This document shows positions 35,667-47,512 of a DNA stretch of 64,000 nt, one piece after another. The translations under genes were made by a program, and so were the position numbers. Below the pieces are notes generated by a model. That model made no database searches and had not been told where the DNA came from. It saw only the letters and a program-made list of their open reading frames with translations. The stretch comes from Cordia subcordata (Eukaryota > Streptophyta > Magnoliopsida > Boraginales > Cordiaceae). The DNA is taken from positions 1,798,001-1,862,000 of the forward strand of contig JAPTOF010000024.1 of the NCBI GenBank assembly GCA_028554755.1. Direction: 5' to 3'. The stretch's first letter is position 1. Each line of letters begins with the position of its first letter.

Positions 35667-38022
35667 ATATATTATACATTCATAACTTACCATATTGATA
35701 TTTGTTATTGTTGATCTTCAATGGTTTGTACATTGTATAATAGTAATAGGGTGATCATAAATTGTCTTCTAATTTTTAATATTTTATTATTTTCATAAAA
35801 ATAATATAACTTGAAAAAATTATTATAACCCGTGCATCGCACGGGTGATAGTCTAGTATACGCATATATGAACAACCATAAGCAATTTCTGCACATGGTA
35901 AAGAGCTTAACTACTTCATACGGTTGGACACTAAAAGCAATTGAAAATCAATTAAACTTATTACACAAAGTAAAGATATGACAAAAAGTAGTACCAAATA
36001 CGCATGGGATATGTACCAAACCAAGCAACATCTATTGTCTAATAGACAAATCTTGTCCATGAGAATTCATGCACGAGTAAATCAAACTTATACCAATAAT
36101 TCCTAATCACAACTCATGTTCTCCGGAATGAGAGTGGGATTTTCTACTTCCATCTAGAAAGTAGTATCGTTGGTGTACTATGGTGGCGTCAATTTGCAAA
36201 TCTTTAAATCTACAATTAAGACCTTGTGACAGTAAAAATCTGAAGATCCTTTGGGTAGCAAAGGCACCAAATCGATACGAAATAATGAGCTAGTTAGGTC
36301 TTGTCCTTTTCTCCTCCCTCGTCCATGCTTTTAAAGGTCCCAGGACTAAATATTACTCCCTTTATTGGACACTTAAATCACTCCCGTTGACTTATCATAG
36401 GGGGTTGCTTAATCCTTCTGTCTTTCTTATGAGCCTTACAAGGAACCTTGTCTTTTGTTATGTCCAAAAATAATCCAATATCGTAATGCATGGTTATTCG
36501 CTAATTTTATTAAGAAGAGTGTCAAACATTATCACGTCTTGTGTGTGTACAATTGGTGTACTACATAATTTTTTTTATTAAAATGTAAATGTAACTATCT
36601 TGCTTAATAATGGTCTTTTATTAAAATGTAAATGTAGTATGTCCATGGCAAACTGTCTTGCTTTCAGAAACATCTTGTGGAATTTAAAGAAATTTCATGC
36701 GAGGATGATAGATGCTCTTCTATTAAATCATATGCTTAACCTTACCAAAGATGTTACTTAAGCAAACTCAGCATGAGCCAGTAATGTCCAGCATGCTACC
36801 TCTGATTGATTTCATTAAGAGAACCCTCTTCCTTCGAAGAGAATAGAGAAAAAGAGGAAAGGAAAATCTTCTTCATGCTCACCAATAGCCTCAATAATTA
36901 AATTATATTATGCATCCAAATAAGATTAACTTACTATAGATATTTCAAATTTTATTGAAATACTGTTCTAACATGTGTATTTGATAAATGAAATAATTTT
37001 TTAATTCCCACGTGTAATCCTACCCAGTGGCAGAGTCATATACCACACAAATTATATCTTGCACCTATAGGTACACCTTGCAAGGTTGTACCTGCCTGTT
37101 TGTTTAGTACCCAACAACTATTTGTCAGTGACTATTTGTGTAGTACCTCACAACTATTTATTCAGCAGTACACCTTACACTATGTACTTGTAAGTACATG
37201 ATATAAGTTCCTCACGTTCAATGCCCCCCCCCTCCCAATTAAAAAGAATATTTGTAATTTACATTATAATTTAAATCAGGACCTACCTAAAAATTAATAT
37301 TAGCTCCCCTACCCCTAAAACCAATTCCCAGTCACACTCAGCACCAACTGACTGAGGGACTCATACTCTTCTTTTCCTTTTTTCTCTGTGTGTGTAGTCA
37401 AAACTAATACCTACATAAAAGTACTAGTTTTTTGTGTATCTCTCTTCCTTTTTTTATTTTCTGTTTCTTACTTTACCAAATAAAAAATATTAAACTCATC
37501 TTTCTCTCCTTTTTTTTTTTTGTCTCCCAGTCTCTCTCTCACACATTTACCAAACTCAATTTGTTAAATATTTCCCGTTTGATTTTTCTCCCACTAATTT
37601 GGTGGTTCTTTGATAATCAAGAAAAGACATTTTTTATCTGCAAATCAATGACGAATTTTCAAATTTAAAAGGAATTGGTAATCTTGCAAATAAGTTAGTT
37701 AAAACTGAAAAGTATCTTGTCTATCCCTTGATGTGTTTATATACGTTAAGTTAGCATTGACTTTACCTATTGTTATAGCAACCGTAGAAAAATATTTCCT
37801 ACAATGAAAATTGTTAAGAATCGATTAACTAATTGAATGAAAGATGGTTGGACGAATGATTATTTGGTCACTTATATAGAGAAAGATTATATTTAATAGC
37901 AATTAGGATCAATAATGAAAAGTGTATTCAAAGATTTCAAAATATAAAGTAACGTCAAGGATAGTTACAAAAGCTACTTTTTCTATTTGCAAGAACTAAA
38001 ATGTCATTATTGTATTAATATT
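34355..38022. other. spacer downstream of DJC76
   Basis: No gene is supported. It contains one Helitron (35327-35856) with an internal (AT)n array. Short open frames are in AT-rich or pyrimidine-rich DNA (for example 37432-37668). A C-run and CT-rich stretch lie near 37220-37560. Confidence 0.55.
35327..35856 (+). mobile_element. non-autonomous Helitron (530 bp)
   Basis: Begins TCTATGCTATATAATAAA, the usual plant Helitron 5' end. It ends CCCGTGC-ATC-GCACGGG (35829-35845, a perfect 7-bp hairpin) followed 11 bases later by CTAG. The base before is A and the base after is T, as expected for insertion between A and T without target duplication. An (AT)n array lies inside at about 35618-35654. 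No Rep/helicase is encoded. Confidence 0.85.
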
Positions 38023-38600
38023 TTATATTTCTAATTTACTACAACAAAATTTATGCATAAAATTTGCAAAACCTCCTGCAACAAGGTTGTCGCGAGTAAT
38101 TAAATCTTTCACATGGAATGATTGGCTCCTGCATTCCGCGGCCAGAGAAAGTAGAGCTCTGCATGTATCCTCGCTCAGCTTTGGGAGTTCGTTCTTTGCA
38201 GCGGTGACCCACATTTGGGGGACATTCCAAACACCATCTATATGAGCAAGAAACAGATACTGCTCTCTCCATGAGCCATCATCGTCAGACCAAAAAGAGC
38301 TGAGAAGCCTGTAACTCCCTCGAGCGGAGAGGCCCAACCAGCTGGGCTTTTTAGTAGACTAGACAAAGGTGAACAATGTTTTGAAGATTGGGATTGAGAA
38401 ACTATTTGCTATAGTAGGATTAGCACTGCCAACATGATATCCGCAGAGATATAGTTGTCCGGGACTAACTCCGTAGGAGTTGAAAATGGCACACAAGTAA
38501 GGATGGAATGAAATCTTGATTCCCAGGTCGAGAACATCTTGAAACACAGCTATTTCTCCTTCAACACAGGAGTTGGACGAATCTCGAAGTTTAGGCTAAA
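38023..38600 (-). pseudogene. antisense extra ORF with putative gypsy-type (PF04195-like) domain
   Basis: Two minus-strand frames, 38547-38359 and 38337-38023, are in the same phase and separated by a single TAG (38361-38359). Read through, the product carries FHPYLCAIFNSYGVSPGQLY, then a W-x-GLSARGSYRLLSSF block, then WREQYLFLAHIDGVWNVPQMW. That matches the pattern of the plant putative gypsy-type transposon domain as I remember it. In Tat elements such a gene is known as an additional ORF, often antisense, between pol and the 3' LTR. The domain call is from memory of the pattern and should be tested. Confidence 0.55.
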
Positions 38601-39454
38601 CCATCACAACATCCTTGCTTAGCTGGCTAGACTCACTGTAGTACTTGAATTCTTCTTTAGTAGTGATGCATCAGATTCCTTTAGCAAAAAATTCCCTAGT
38701 CGGGTCTCAGCGTCTCATGCCAAGGCGAGGGGGGATGCATAGCTTAGGGCTGGTTTCAGCTTGTTCAACTTGCATACATCGCGGCATCTCAACTCCGTTT
38801 CCGGTGATCTTCGTCCGTTATTTGTAATGTGACCCCGGTTTGCGTAACTTCAAGAGTTTCTACCAAATACCTTCAGAGTTTTGCTAGGTCTTGTTTTAAG
38901 AGCTCTGTCAGGCGCTTACGTTGAATTACGGTAACTAAGGGACCAATCGTGACGATGGCTATATTGAACAAAAATGGAGAGTGAGGGGGCTGTCTGTCAT
39001 TACTGCAGTGGATGGTGAAGCATCTTTCTTGTTAAGCCGCCGTGGGACGAGACTGCGTAGGCATCCAAGATTATGCCTGTCAAGAGTAACAGAGCACGTT
39101 AGTATGCCGCACAAATTTTGAATTATTTGAAGTAGTATGCATTTTGAGGTATGTCGTCCAAGGAGGCGCATACATGTACGCGGACAAAGTCATACTTGTC
39201 AAGTGAACTAAGCACGTTAATAGGAACAATAACAAAGTATCGAAACTGAGGTGGCGGGTTTTCTACGATGCATATGAATATGTTTGATCATTGCCCGTCT
39301 AGATTTGGACTATGGGCTTACCAAGTAGCGGACTTCCGCCGCTTTATGTGCTTGTTGTAGGTTCTTGGGTATTGATGTTGAGAAGCTTCGCCGAACACTT
39401 GGTGGTTAATGGTGAGCATTCAAGTTAGAATGTTTGGGAATTTCATCAAACACT

Positions 39455-39715
39455 TGGTGGTTGCTAACCTTGGATGTCTCCTTCATATGTTAACTTTCTT
39501 TGGCATTATGTCAAACACTTGGTGGTTCCCAACCTTGGATGTCTCCTTCATATGTTAACTTTCTTTGGCATTATGTCAAACACTTGGTGGTTGCCAACTT
39601 TAGATGTCACCTTCATATGTTAACTTTCTTTGGCATTATGTCAAGCACATGGAGGTTGCCAACCTTGGATGTCACCTTCCTATGTTAACTTTCTTTGACA
39701 TTGTGTCGAACACTT
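39455..39715. repeat. 65-bp tandem repeat, about four copies
   Basis: Unit starting AACACTTGGTGGTTGC and containing TTGGATGTC and GTTAACTTTCTTTGGCATTA. Four copies are close to one another, and a diverged copy precedes them at about 39395. The unit length is not a multiple of three, so the short frames over it are not a real protein. It sits between the antisense ORF and the LTR. Confidence 0.9.
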
Positions 39716-40536
39716 GGCGTGCAAGAATTGGGAGTAAAGCAAGCTTCAGCCGAATAAGGGAAAATGTCGCTAGCAGGAAATATAAATCTAACTGTCCGTC
39801 ACTTGCACAAACATCTTGAGACAAGTACTTCCATCAATCAACAAGCTAGTAGACTTGATTTCCAATACAAAGAGGCCATATTTTATGTCGTGAATGCAAT
39901 GCGATGGACAAGAGCATCAAGTTGAGGAACATGACATAACGTGGCGGTGGTGTATGATGCGGTGCGGCTCCGGGGTTGTTTTTGTCAAAGGCCCTTGTTT
40001 TGAGATTTGGTCTTCGGTTGAGTTAAGCAAAGATAATAATACCAATGCTAAAGTAGAAAGAAAGCAACGCAATGGCTGTAGCTTATAGGTAGATGCAGCA
40101 CGACACGTTAAATAGGAAGGGTGTTCATGCTTTTTACATTAAGGGCACAAGTAGTATGCAGTCTGAAGAGACTGTCCTATGATATATGTATTTGTTGCAG
40201 TCTGGGAGTTGCAATATCGAGATGACAATCATTGGCATGGGTCCGCGTGATGGGTCATCCTTGCTCAAACAATCTGTAGGCAGTATCTGCTCTACAACGT
40301 CAAGAACATAGCCAAAAGATGTCACTAGGCTACGAGCAAAAGAGGTAGGTTAATGCTCGATATGGAGACGTCCACTGAAAAGTGCATCTGTAAGCATTAA
40401 AGGTAAGTAATGTTGGGGAGATATCGCGTTAGAAAGTTGCATAATGTTTGCATGGTAACAAGTTTGATGTCGCGAAGCTTCATAGGAAAGTGTTAATCTC
40501 TCAATTGAAGAACTTCAATTCAGAGAGTGGGGGACA

Positions 40537-41053
40537 TGTGTTTGGGCTAGAAATCTTTGGACCCGAAAAGGTCCATAATTGCGCTTGGGCCAAGGTCCAG
40601 CTTGTTAGGCCTTGTGTCTAAAATCAAGGTCAAGGTCCCAAAGCCCGCTAGGTAACAGTCACCTAAAATACTGGGATAAAGCCAAGCAATCAACTTGATC
40701 TCTCAGGATGTATACAAGAAGTGATATGTGTAATCCGACATGATAAAAATTCAACACGCTAGCTAGCAAGATGGATAGAGGTGCATTGGTAACTAGAGTG
40801 CAAAAAGGATTCTTTCGGTCGTCAGGAGACTATAAAGGCACGCCTCATCAGGAAAGAAAAAGATGATCGCTGAAGCTTGCTTACCCTCGGTTTGTCTAAA
40901 AACCCTGCTCTAAATTTACTTCCAAACATCTCAACACTGACTTGAGCATCGGAGTATCTTTAGACAGTACCACGCCGATGTCAAGGGTTTCCGCGCCTAT
41001 TTCGCTTTTTGGCCTTGCAGGTTATCGAGCCCAGTTAGCCTCGTACGAAACCA
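40537..41053 (+). repeat. candidate long terminal repeat
   Basis: Starts TGTGTTTGGGCTAG directly after a purine tract and has a TATA-like CTATAAAGGC at about 40831. The end is set at ACGAAACCA (41053). The next bases, GAGAAACGCCCTCTACAGC then TGGGAAA, loosely resemble the primer-binding region of Tat elements. If real, internal sequence follows the LTR again, as in a tandem or recombined copy. The other LTR is not in the window, so its limits are not proven. Confidence 0.5.
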
Positions 41054-41085
41054 TAGAGAAACGCCCTCTACAGCTGGGAAAGGGA

Positions 41086-41349
41086 CGGTTTAGGCTCAGA
41101 GTTCATGCTGATGACGACGATCAAAGGGATGAAGCGGCAATGGAGGATGATCCGGCCATCCGATATTGATCTTCATGTGTGTGTGTTTTCTGTGATGGAG
41201 CGACTTCTTCAATTTTTTTTTTCTAGGTGCATTTTTTCTCCAAAAACAGAATGTGTTGCACACTCTAGGAGTGTACCGTGCTCTGATTATGTATAATGCT
41301 TGGATGTACCATATCCAGACAGTAAACATTTTTTAAGTTATGAGGCCAA
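41086..41349. other. short spacer
   Basis: Open frames here (40942-41169 plus, 41096-41329 minus) show only low-complexity Asp/Arg or basic segments and no family motif. They are likely remnants of the adjacent retrotransposon. Confidence 0.45.
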
Positions 41350-41581
41350 GGGCTCGTTTGGATTGGCTTTTTTCAAAAGTACTTTTTTTAATAGCTTTTG
41401 AAAAACAGTTTTTTTTTTAAAGCTGAAAATTCTGGCTTCTAAAAAAAAGCTATATTTGAGCTTTTTCAGAGTTTCAGTTTTTTTGAAAACCAAATCAAAT
41501 AATTATTGCAAAGTTAATATGACTCTTTCAAAAAAAAAAGTGTTTTTTCCTTAAAAAAAAAAAGCCAATCCAAACAGGTCC
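41350..41581. mobile_element. MITE (232 bp)
   Basis: Inverted termini GGGCTCGTTTGGATTGGCTT and, reversed, GGACCTGTTTGGATTGGCTT. The interior is made of A- and T-runs that can pair. The ends resemble PIF/Harbinger MITEs. Confidence 0.75.
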
Positions 41582-41777
41582 TAAATAGAATTTTTCAAAC
41601 ACAAGCCGTCATGGAAAAACTTGTCCTTGTTATACTTGGACAATTCATCTAAATAATTTAAGTGAGAAAGTTTGTTTCTTTTATTTGCTAGCTTTTATTC
41701 TTAATATGAAGTTCTATCGGAAGGCACAAGTTCCCAACTCCCATGTCTAGTCACATTAGCAAGATAACAAGTATAAG

Positions 41778-42004
41778 GGACCATTAAATTGGCTTTTCTT
41801 AAAGAAAAAATATTTTTTCTTGAAAAAAGTATGTGCTTTTTGTAATAATTTTTAGGTTTGGCATCCAAAAAATTAAAACTCTAAAAAAAAATATTTCAAT
41901 ACAGCTTTTTTAAAAAAAAAGGAATTTTTAGCTTTAAAAAAAATTATTTTTTTGCAAATGTTGTTTTAAAAAAGACTTCTAAAAAAAGCCCATTTAAACG
42001 TACC
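41778..42004. mobile_element. MITE (about 227 bp), related in style to 41350-41581
   Basis: Termini GGACCATTAAATTGGCTTTT and, reversed, GGTACGTTTAAATGGGCTTT, with an A/T-run interior. It probably belongs to the same broad group as the neighbour 200 bp away. Target duplication is uncertain. Confidence 0.55.
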
Positions 42005-42246
42005 TTAACAAAAACATGATGTCATTTTTGGAGGAAAAAAGAATAAAAAATCAAAACATATCTCGTTTCCTACCTGTCTAACACTAGACATGACTTCTCA
42101 TATCTCAGCTACCTCACTAGATAAGCTTTAGGGAAAATGAAGAATAGATCAAAATCAAAAGAGTGCCCCTATAGCCTCCATTCAGCACGTAAGAAAAACG
42201 AGAAAACAATCATAGGATGAAGCCCCTTTTTTTAATTGTACTAAGC

Positions 42247-42717
42247 AGGGTAAAATGCATGTTACCTTCTATAATTTGTGAAAGTAGTTAATTACCCTCA
42301 GTGTTTTAATACTTACTACATTACCCCCTTGTTCTTTTTGAAAAATGACACATATTCTTCTGCTTAATGTTTTTCGTCCAAATTAACTTATTGTGCATTA
42401 TAAGCGTAATTTTTTTATTCAATGGGTGCTAAAGGTTGCAATGTTCTATATATTGTCATAAAAATATCTTTGTTTCTAGTAACACCGTTAAAATAATAAC
42501 AGAAAAAATAGGCAATTTGTGTCATGTTTGAAAAATACAAGAGTCTAATGTAATAAGTTTTAAAAACACACGAGAATAATCAGCTAATTGGACAAACTAC
42601 ATGAAGAATAATGTATCACCTTTTTAAAAACACAAGGAATAACGTGATAAATTTTAAAATATAAGATAAGTAATCAATACTTTCACAAATCACAAGAGGT
42701 AACATTCATTTTAGCCT
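42247..42717. mobile_element. Mutator-like MITE abutting the TNL C-terminus (471 bp)
   Basis: The left end AGGGTAAAATGCATGTTACC and the right end reversed, AGGCTAAAATGAATGTTACC, continue into long imperfect inverted arms containing TTTGTGAAAGTA. The GGGTAAAATGCAT end closely resembles the element at 46160-47156. A clean 9-bp duplication is not visible. Its right terminus supplies two bases of the stop codon of the resistance gene (42716-42718). Confidence 0.7.
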
Positions 42718-45700
42718 AATTGAAAATTGTAAAAGTAGGCGGCTCAAAACTAGGTGTGTTGCCCGTTGCTGGAAAAACCTCTATATCTTGATGGTCCCTT
42801 TGTGCAGCAAAAATCTTCAATTTCGTATGGTCGGACGGACTTGGAGGGTCATGCGTAGTAATTCTAAGATCACTATTATCCTTATAAACTTCGTCCTTGC
42901 GCACTAAACAAATTCCCCACTTCACTGAAGGTCGTCCGTCTGCTTGTGACTCGCCAATTACCTCAAATAGGCAGCGGTCATTCAGCTCTTTCCACTCTCT
43001 ACCACGTGTAACTCTGCCAATTGGTACGTAGAGAAAGGTAATGTCTTCTGGCTCACCGAAACAAGTAACCAATGTTTTAAAAAATAAGGCAAACCCTTGA
43101 AGTTTATCATTGTAGCAAGATGAAGATAAAACAAGTGTCAGTTGATGCCCTGTAATCTGATAAACCCAATCTGGCATTTCACTCCAAGGAAGACAAACTA
43201 CGAACACTTCCCGTCTGGTACATAAAACATTCGAAATGCATCCCTGCACATAAATACAAAGAAAGTTATAAGACTTACTTCAATAGTAACCCTAAACATA
43301 AAAAATCCCCATATTTAGGGGAGTGATTAGTGCCAATGTGCTCTAACAGCTCCCCTATCCCATCCTCAAAATTTGAGATTTTTCAAAACTCCAAAACAAA
43401 ACACTCATATATAGAGGCTTTTTTCAACCCCTAAAGTCAAAACCCAAATCCCATCTCTTATTCCCTATAGTTTTAAAACTGTAATATTTTAAAATAAAAT
43501 AACTGTTAAAGTAAAACTAAAATAAGGATTCCTTAAATTGAGAGTTTGATAAAAAAATAGGAGAACTGTTAGAGAGTATAACTGAAAATAAAAAATTCTA
43601 AATTATAAGAAAATGACTCAAATAACTTAAATTTAGGAGAAAAAATAGAAGAGCCGTGGGAGATAACCTAATGTTAGTTGCCATGTCATATAACTCCCAA
43701 ATACACAGACACGCACCGACACATCGAAAGCGGGAGAGGGAGAGTGTGTGTACCCAATCCCAGAAGGCTGAGAGGAACTGAGGCACGCTGTGCCGCAACG
43801 CTGAATTGGAGAGTGAGCATTGGACAAGCTTCCAGCAATTCCAGAGCTCCAACACACGCAGATCTTCATATTTGCGGAGTAGTTCGACAAGATTTGGGAT
43901 CTCCGTCAATTGTTCACATCCATATAGATCAAGCTTCTCTGTACTGGATGGAAGTTCTGGCAGCGCATAAAGCATTTTGCAATAACATAATCTCAGTTCT
44001 GGAAGACAAGTCAAGCGATTGATGCTCTTAGGTAAAGAGAAGAAAGGGTTTCCTTGTAGATCTAGTTCCTGTAATGAAGGTAACCAACAGATGCTCTCCG
44101 GAACCACAGATATATTGCAAACACACAGATTTAGGGTTCGCAACAAGGGTGGAATTGGAAAAGCATGTGCCACACTGATGATGGGGTCCTGAAACCAAGT
44201 TAATTTGGAGCAGCCAACCAAATTAAGCTCTTCTACACATTCAAGGTGCTCAAGGCTGCTTGGTAGCGCTCTAAGATTACGGCAACTCTTCTATATTCGT
44301 ATGGGCCAGATTGAGAATCCTTAAACGACTCATATTCTTGTGGAGATCCGGAAACCTTCGGAACTCTTTGCACAAAGAAAGATCAACAAGTTCAAGAGAT
44401 TCCATCTGATCTATACTTGGCAGCCTCGTAAGTTTCTTGCACTCCTTCAATACTAATTGAGCAAGCTTCTTGAGAACTCCAATGGATGGATCGACTGCTA
44501 ACAACTCTTTGCATGCTGTAAGATCCAAAACCTCCAAGTTTGGCATGCACTTAAAGTTAGGAGTTCGTACAATTTTGCTGCGAGACAAGTTAAGGTGAAC
44601 AAGATTTCGTGGTTCAAAATGGTCTGGTAAAGATTTGGCTGGGTAAAATTCCCAAAGAAGCCATCGCAAAGTATGGGGAAGATAGTCAGGGGCTCCAGAA
44701 AACTTGCACCAGCGAATGTCAAGTAGCTTCAGCTTACTCATGTTTCTAAAGACTTCTTTGTTTAACCTGATCTCTTGCCCATTTCCACGATCACGTAGTA
44801 CCACGCCTTCAATATTGGGGGTCGCCTACAAACAGACATTGTTATAATAGATAACTAGCAATGCGTTTGGTTATGAAAGAAAAAGGGAAAAGGGGATCTT
44901 TAAGAAATTGCAAAGAAAAGGATGAAAACAAAAGAATAATTATTATCTAAATTTTTTTAAAACAAAATATAATGTAATATAAGATAATAGAATGTAAAAC
45001 GAGTGGCAAATCATACCTCAAGAATTTGTTCAATATTTAAAAGTTAGTAATAGAGTAATAGGTGACAAACTGAAGATATATATGAGCTAGATAAGAGTTC
45101 TATTTAAGGAAAAATGTGCATTAACAGGAGTTAAGTTCTATTTAATAAGCCATTTGAAACTTGCGTGTGAGCTTAGTAGATTTGTTGCAATTTATCCTTT
45201 ATGAATTGAAACAATCTAAAAGGGAAATTGAGATTCCAATTTGAAGCTTAAGTGCAATAGATAAAAAGTAGTATTAATTTGAATTTACAAAAAAAAAAAA
45301 AAAAGAAAGAAACTAGGACATTAGTTTGAATCAGATTGCGATTAATGTATGGACTTTGAAGAACTAAAAGATGCGATGGTATCTAAATCTCTTTCATATC
45401 CCTAGACGTTGCTTATTAGGATCAAAATCTAATACAAATATTTAGGACTATTATAAAATTAAATTTTGTGATCTATTTGAGATTTATCCTTACTCCTTCG
45501 CATTATCTTTCATTCTCCCATGCTAAATAAACACATTATTAGGAAATCCTTCTTTTTCTTTTGATAAGCAATAAATAAAAAGAAGCTCTTAGAAGGCTCA
45601 AACGGGTTATGTTTTTACTATAGATTAAAATAAACAAGCACAGCAAGCAAATAAGGTAATTAACACAATTAGTACATTCTTTCCTTTCAAAAGAAACAGA

Positions 45701-45905
45701 CATAATGGAGTGAAATTTTTTCCATGTAATTTGGAAATATTGAACTTAATTTATACCAAATCATACTAAAAAAAAGAGTTTGATTCTGGCTCAGAAGGAA
45801 AATTGGCTATCTATATAACAAATACAAGTCGAATGTTGTTTTCAGGAAAGTTTACCATACTTGGAATTCAACATTGAAATTACAATAAATTAATCAAATA
45901 TGAAA

Positions 45906-47306
45906 TCTTCTATATTATATATTAAAATAGAACCCACTGCACCATATTCATTCCTGTCAATTTCTATTTTTCATGTACGACTGTCACGTGTCATTCAATA
46001 AAATCAAGTTTATAATTCATTGTAATTAGTATTGATTAAATTTATATATGGTAAAAGATCAATAAATTTAATATGGCACAGGTGCCCTGCATAGAGTAAG
46101 TTCTATAATTATCTTAAAAAGAAGATTATTTATTTATAAACAATAACAACAATTATAAAGGGTAAAAATACACTAGACCCCTCTATGGTCTATCATAAGT
46201 GCGCAATACACACTTGTGGTGCCAAAAGTCCCATAGCAAACCCCTGTAGTGAGTAAAAGTTTCACATATACCCCTTACTGCTTACATTCCTCTTAATAGT
46301 GTTAAAATTTATATTAAAAAAGACGTAAATAGTCTTGCTTTATTTTTACAATTTTCCATCGTCGTCATCATCATCGTCATCATTATCATTATTATTATTT
46401 TTTATTTTTAATTAAAATTTTTTATAGACAAATATTTTTAACTTATTTTTCTGTTTTATTAGACACTAAATACTTAAAAAATATTTTTGCAATATTGAGC
46501 AAATTGTAAAAATCTAAAAATTAGGTTTCTGTGTTGCTTTTATCTACTTGCATAGAATCTCAATTTTGTGCTTTCGATATGCGAAACAAATGACCTTTTT
46601 CTATTTATTGAGTATTGGTTTTGGTTGGTTGAAAAAATTAGCATGTCACGAAATAAGTCCTAATTAATCTAAAAGTATAATCAAATACTCAATTCGATAA
46701 TAGTTATATCATTGAAGCTCAAATCTAGCCAAACCAATGAGGTCAAAGCTTTAATATTTTCGACCATTAATGATCCATTTGTTTGTTAAAAAAATATTTC
46801 TTAAAATATATTAAAAATATTTTTAAGTATTTTGTCTTTGATAACACACAAAAAAATAAATTAATAAGAAAATAATTTTCTACGAAAAAATTTAATTGAT
46901 GATAATGATGATGATGATGATGATAATTGTTATTATTATTATTATTATTATAACAATAATAGAAAATTGAACAAATGGGCTAAGGCTATTAATGTCTTTT
47001 TTATATAAATTTTAACACCGTTACGAGGGATATAATCAGTAAGGGACACACTTAAAACTTTTATTTATCACAAAGGTTAGTTGCAGGATTTTTGGCACCA
47101 CAAAGGTGTATTATACACTTATGATAGATCACAAGGGGGTCTGATGCATTTTACCCAATTATAAATTGAAAAAGAAAAGAAATTATAATTAGTGGCAAAA
47201 TGGAGTGACAGGATAATTGGAAAAAAATTAGATATATTAGTATAAATATTATTTTTAATATTATATAAATATTGAAACTCGTGCATCGCACAGGAAGACA
47301 CTCTAG
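45906..47306 (+). mobile_element. non-autonomous Helitron in TNL intron 2, split by a Mutator-type element
   Basis: The 5' end TCTTCTATATTATATATTAA follows an A at 45905. The 3' end has GTGC-ATC-GCAC (47281-47291) and then CTAG at 47303-47306 followed by T. The related Helitron is at 35327-35856. A tandem paralogue of the flanking DNA (47379-47512) lacks the insert and aligns without gaps across the junction, which fixes both ends. Subtracting the nested element and its duplication leaves a Helitron of about 395 bp. Confidence 0.85.
46160..47156. mobile_element. Mutator-type (MULE) non-autonomous element, 997 bp, nested in the Helitron
   Basis: A perfect 9-bp duplication AATTATAAA flanks it (46151-46159 and 47157-47165). 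Terminal inverted repeats of about 180 bp start GGGTAAAAATACACTAGACC on the left and GGGTAAAATGCATCAGACCC on the reversed right end; shared blocks include CTATCATAAGTG and GTTAAAATTTATAT. The interior has (TCA)n and (GAT)n/(ATT)n trinucleotide runs that also mirror each other. A 9-bp duplication with long inverted repeats is typical of Mutator-like elements. No transposase is visible. Confidence 0.92.
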
Positions 47307-47512
47307 TTTTATATTATATCTAAATCATTTTGATCAAGACTTTTCAATCTATGCAGTAGATTTTATCTTGATCAACGAGTTACTTCACCATAATCGAAAT
47401 TCAATGTTGAAATTATAACAAATTAATCATATATGTAGTTCTATAGTATATCTAAATCATTTTGATCCAGATCCTTCAATCTATTCAGCAGATTTTATCT
47501 TTATCAAGTAGT
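47307..47512. repeat. tandem duplication of about 134 bp in TNL intron 2 (one copy split by the Helitron)
   Basis: Copy A runs from about 45850 to 45905 and resumes at 47307-47378 after the Helitron; copy B is 47379-47512. Shared blocks are AATTCAA-GTTGAAATTA, AAATTAATCA-ATATG and TATCTAAATCATTTTGATC. The copies differ by scattered substitutions. Confidence 0.8.

Larger units (their letters stand above)
38023..41085 (+). mobile_element. 3' part of a Tat-lineage Ty3/gypsy retrotransposon (candidate)
   Basis: Four signals in order fit the 3' end of a Tat-lineage element. There is an antisense frame with the putative gypsy-type domain (38023-38600 minus), a tandem array in the presumed 3' non-coding region (39455-39715), a purine tract GAGAGTGGGGGAC (40524-40535), then an LTR-like segment from TGTGTTTGGGC at 40537. 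No gag, protease or polymerase could be read, so the 5' part is missing or beyond recognition. The GC content is higher than in the flanks. The left limit is approximate. Confidence 0.6.

Noticed and set aside
39500..39819. Frames over the 65-bp repeat, looking like a repeat protein
   Set aside because: The unit is not a multiple of three, so the reading frame changes with each copy, and the frames stop at once.
45906..47306. Treating the Helitron and MULE as one long Mutator element
   Set aside because: The 9-bp duplication and the inverted repeats stop exactly at 46160 and 47156, while Helitron ends and the empty site lie further out.
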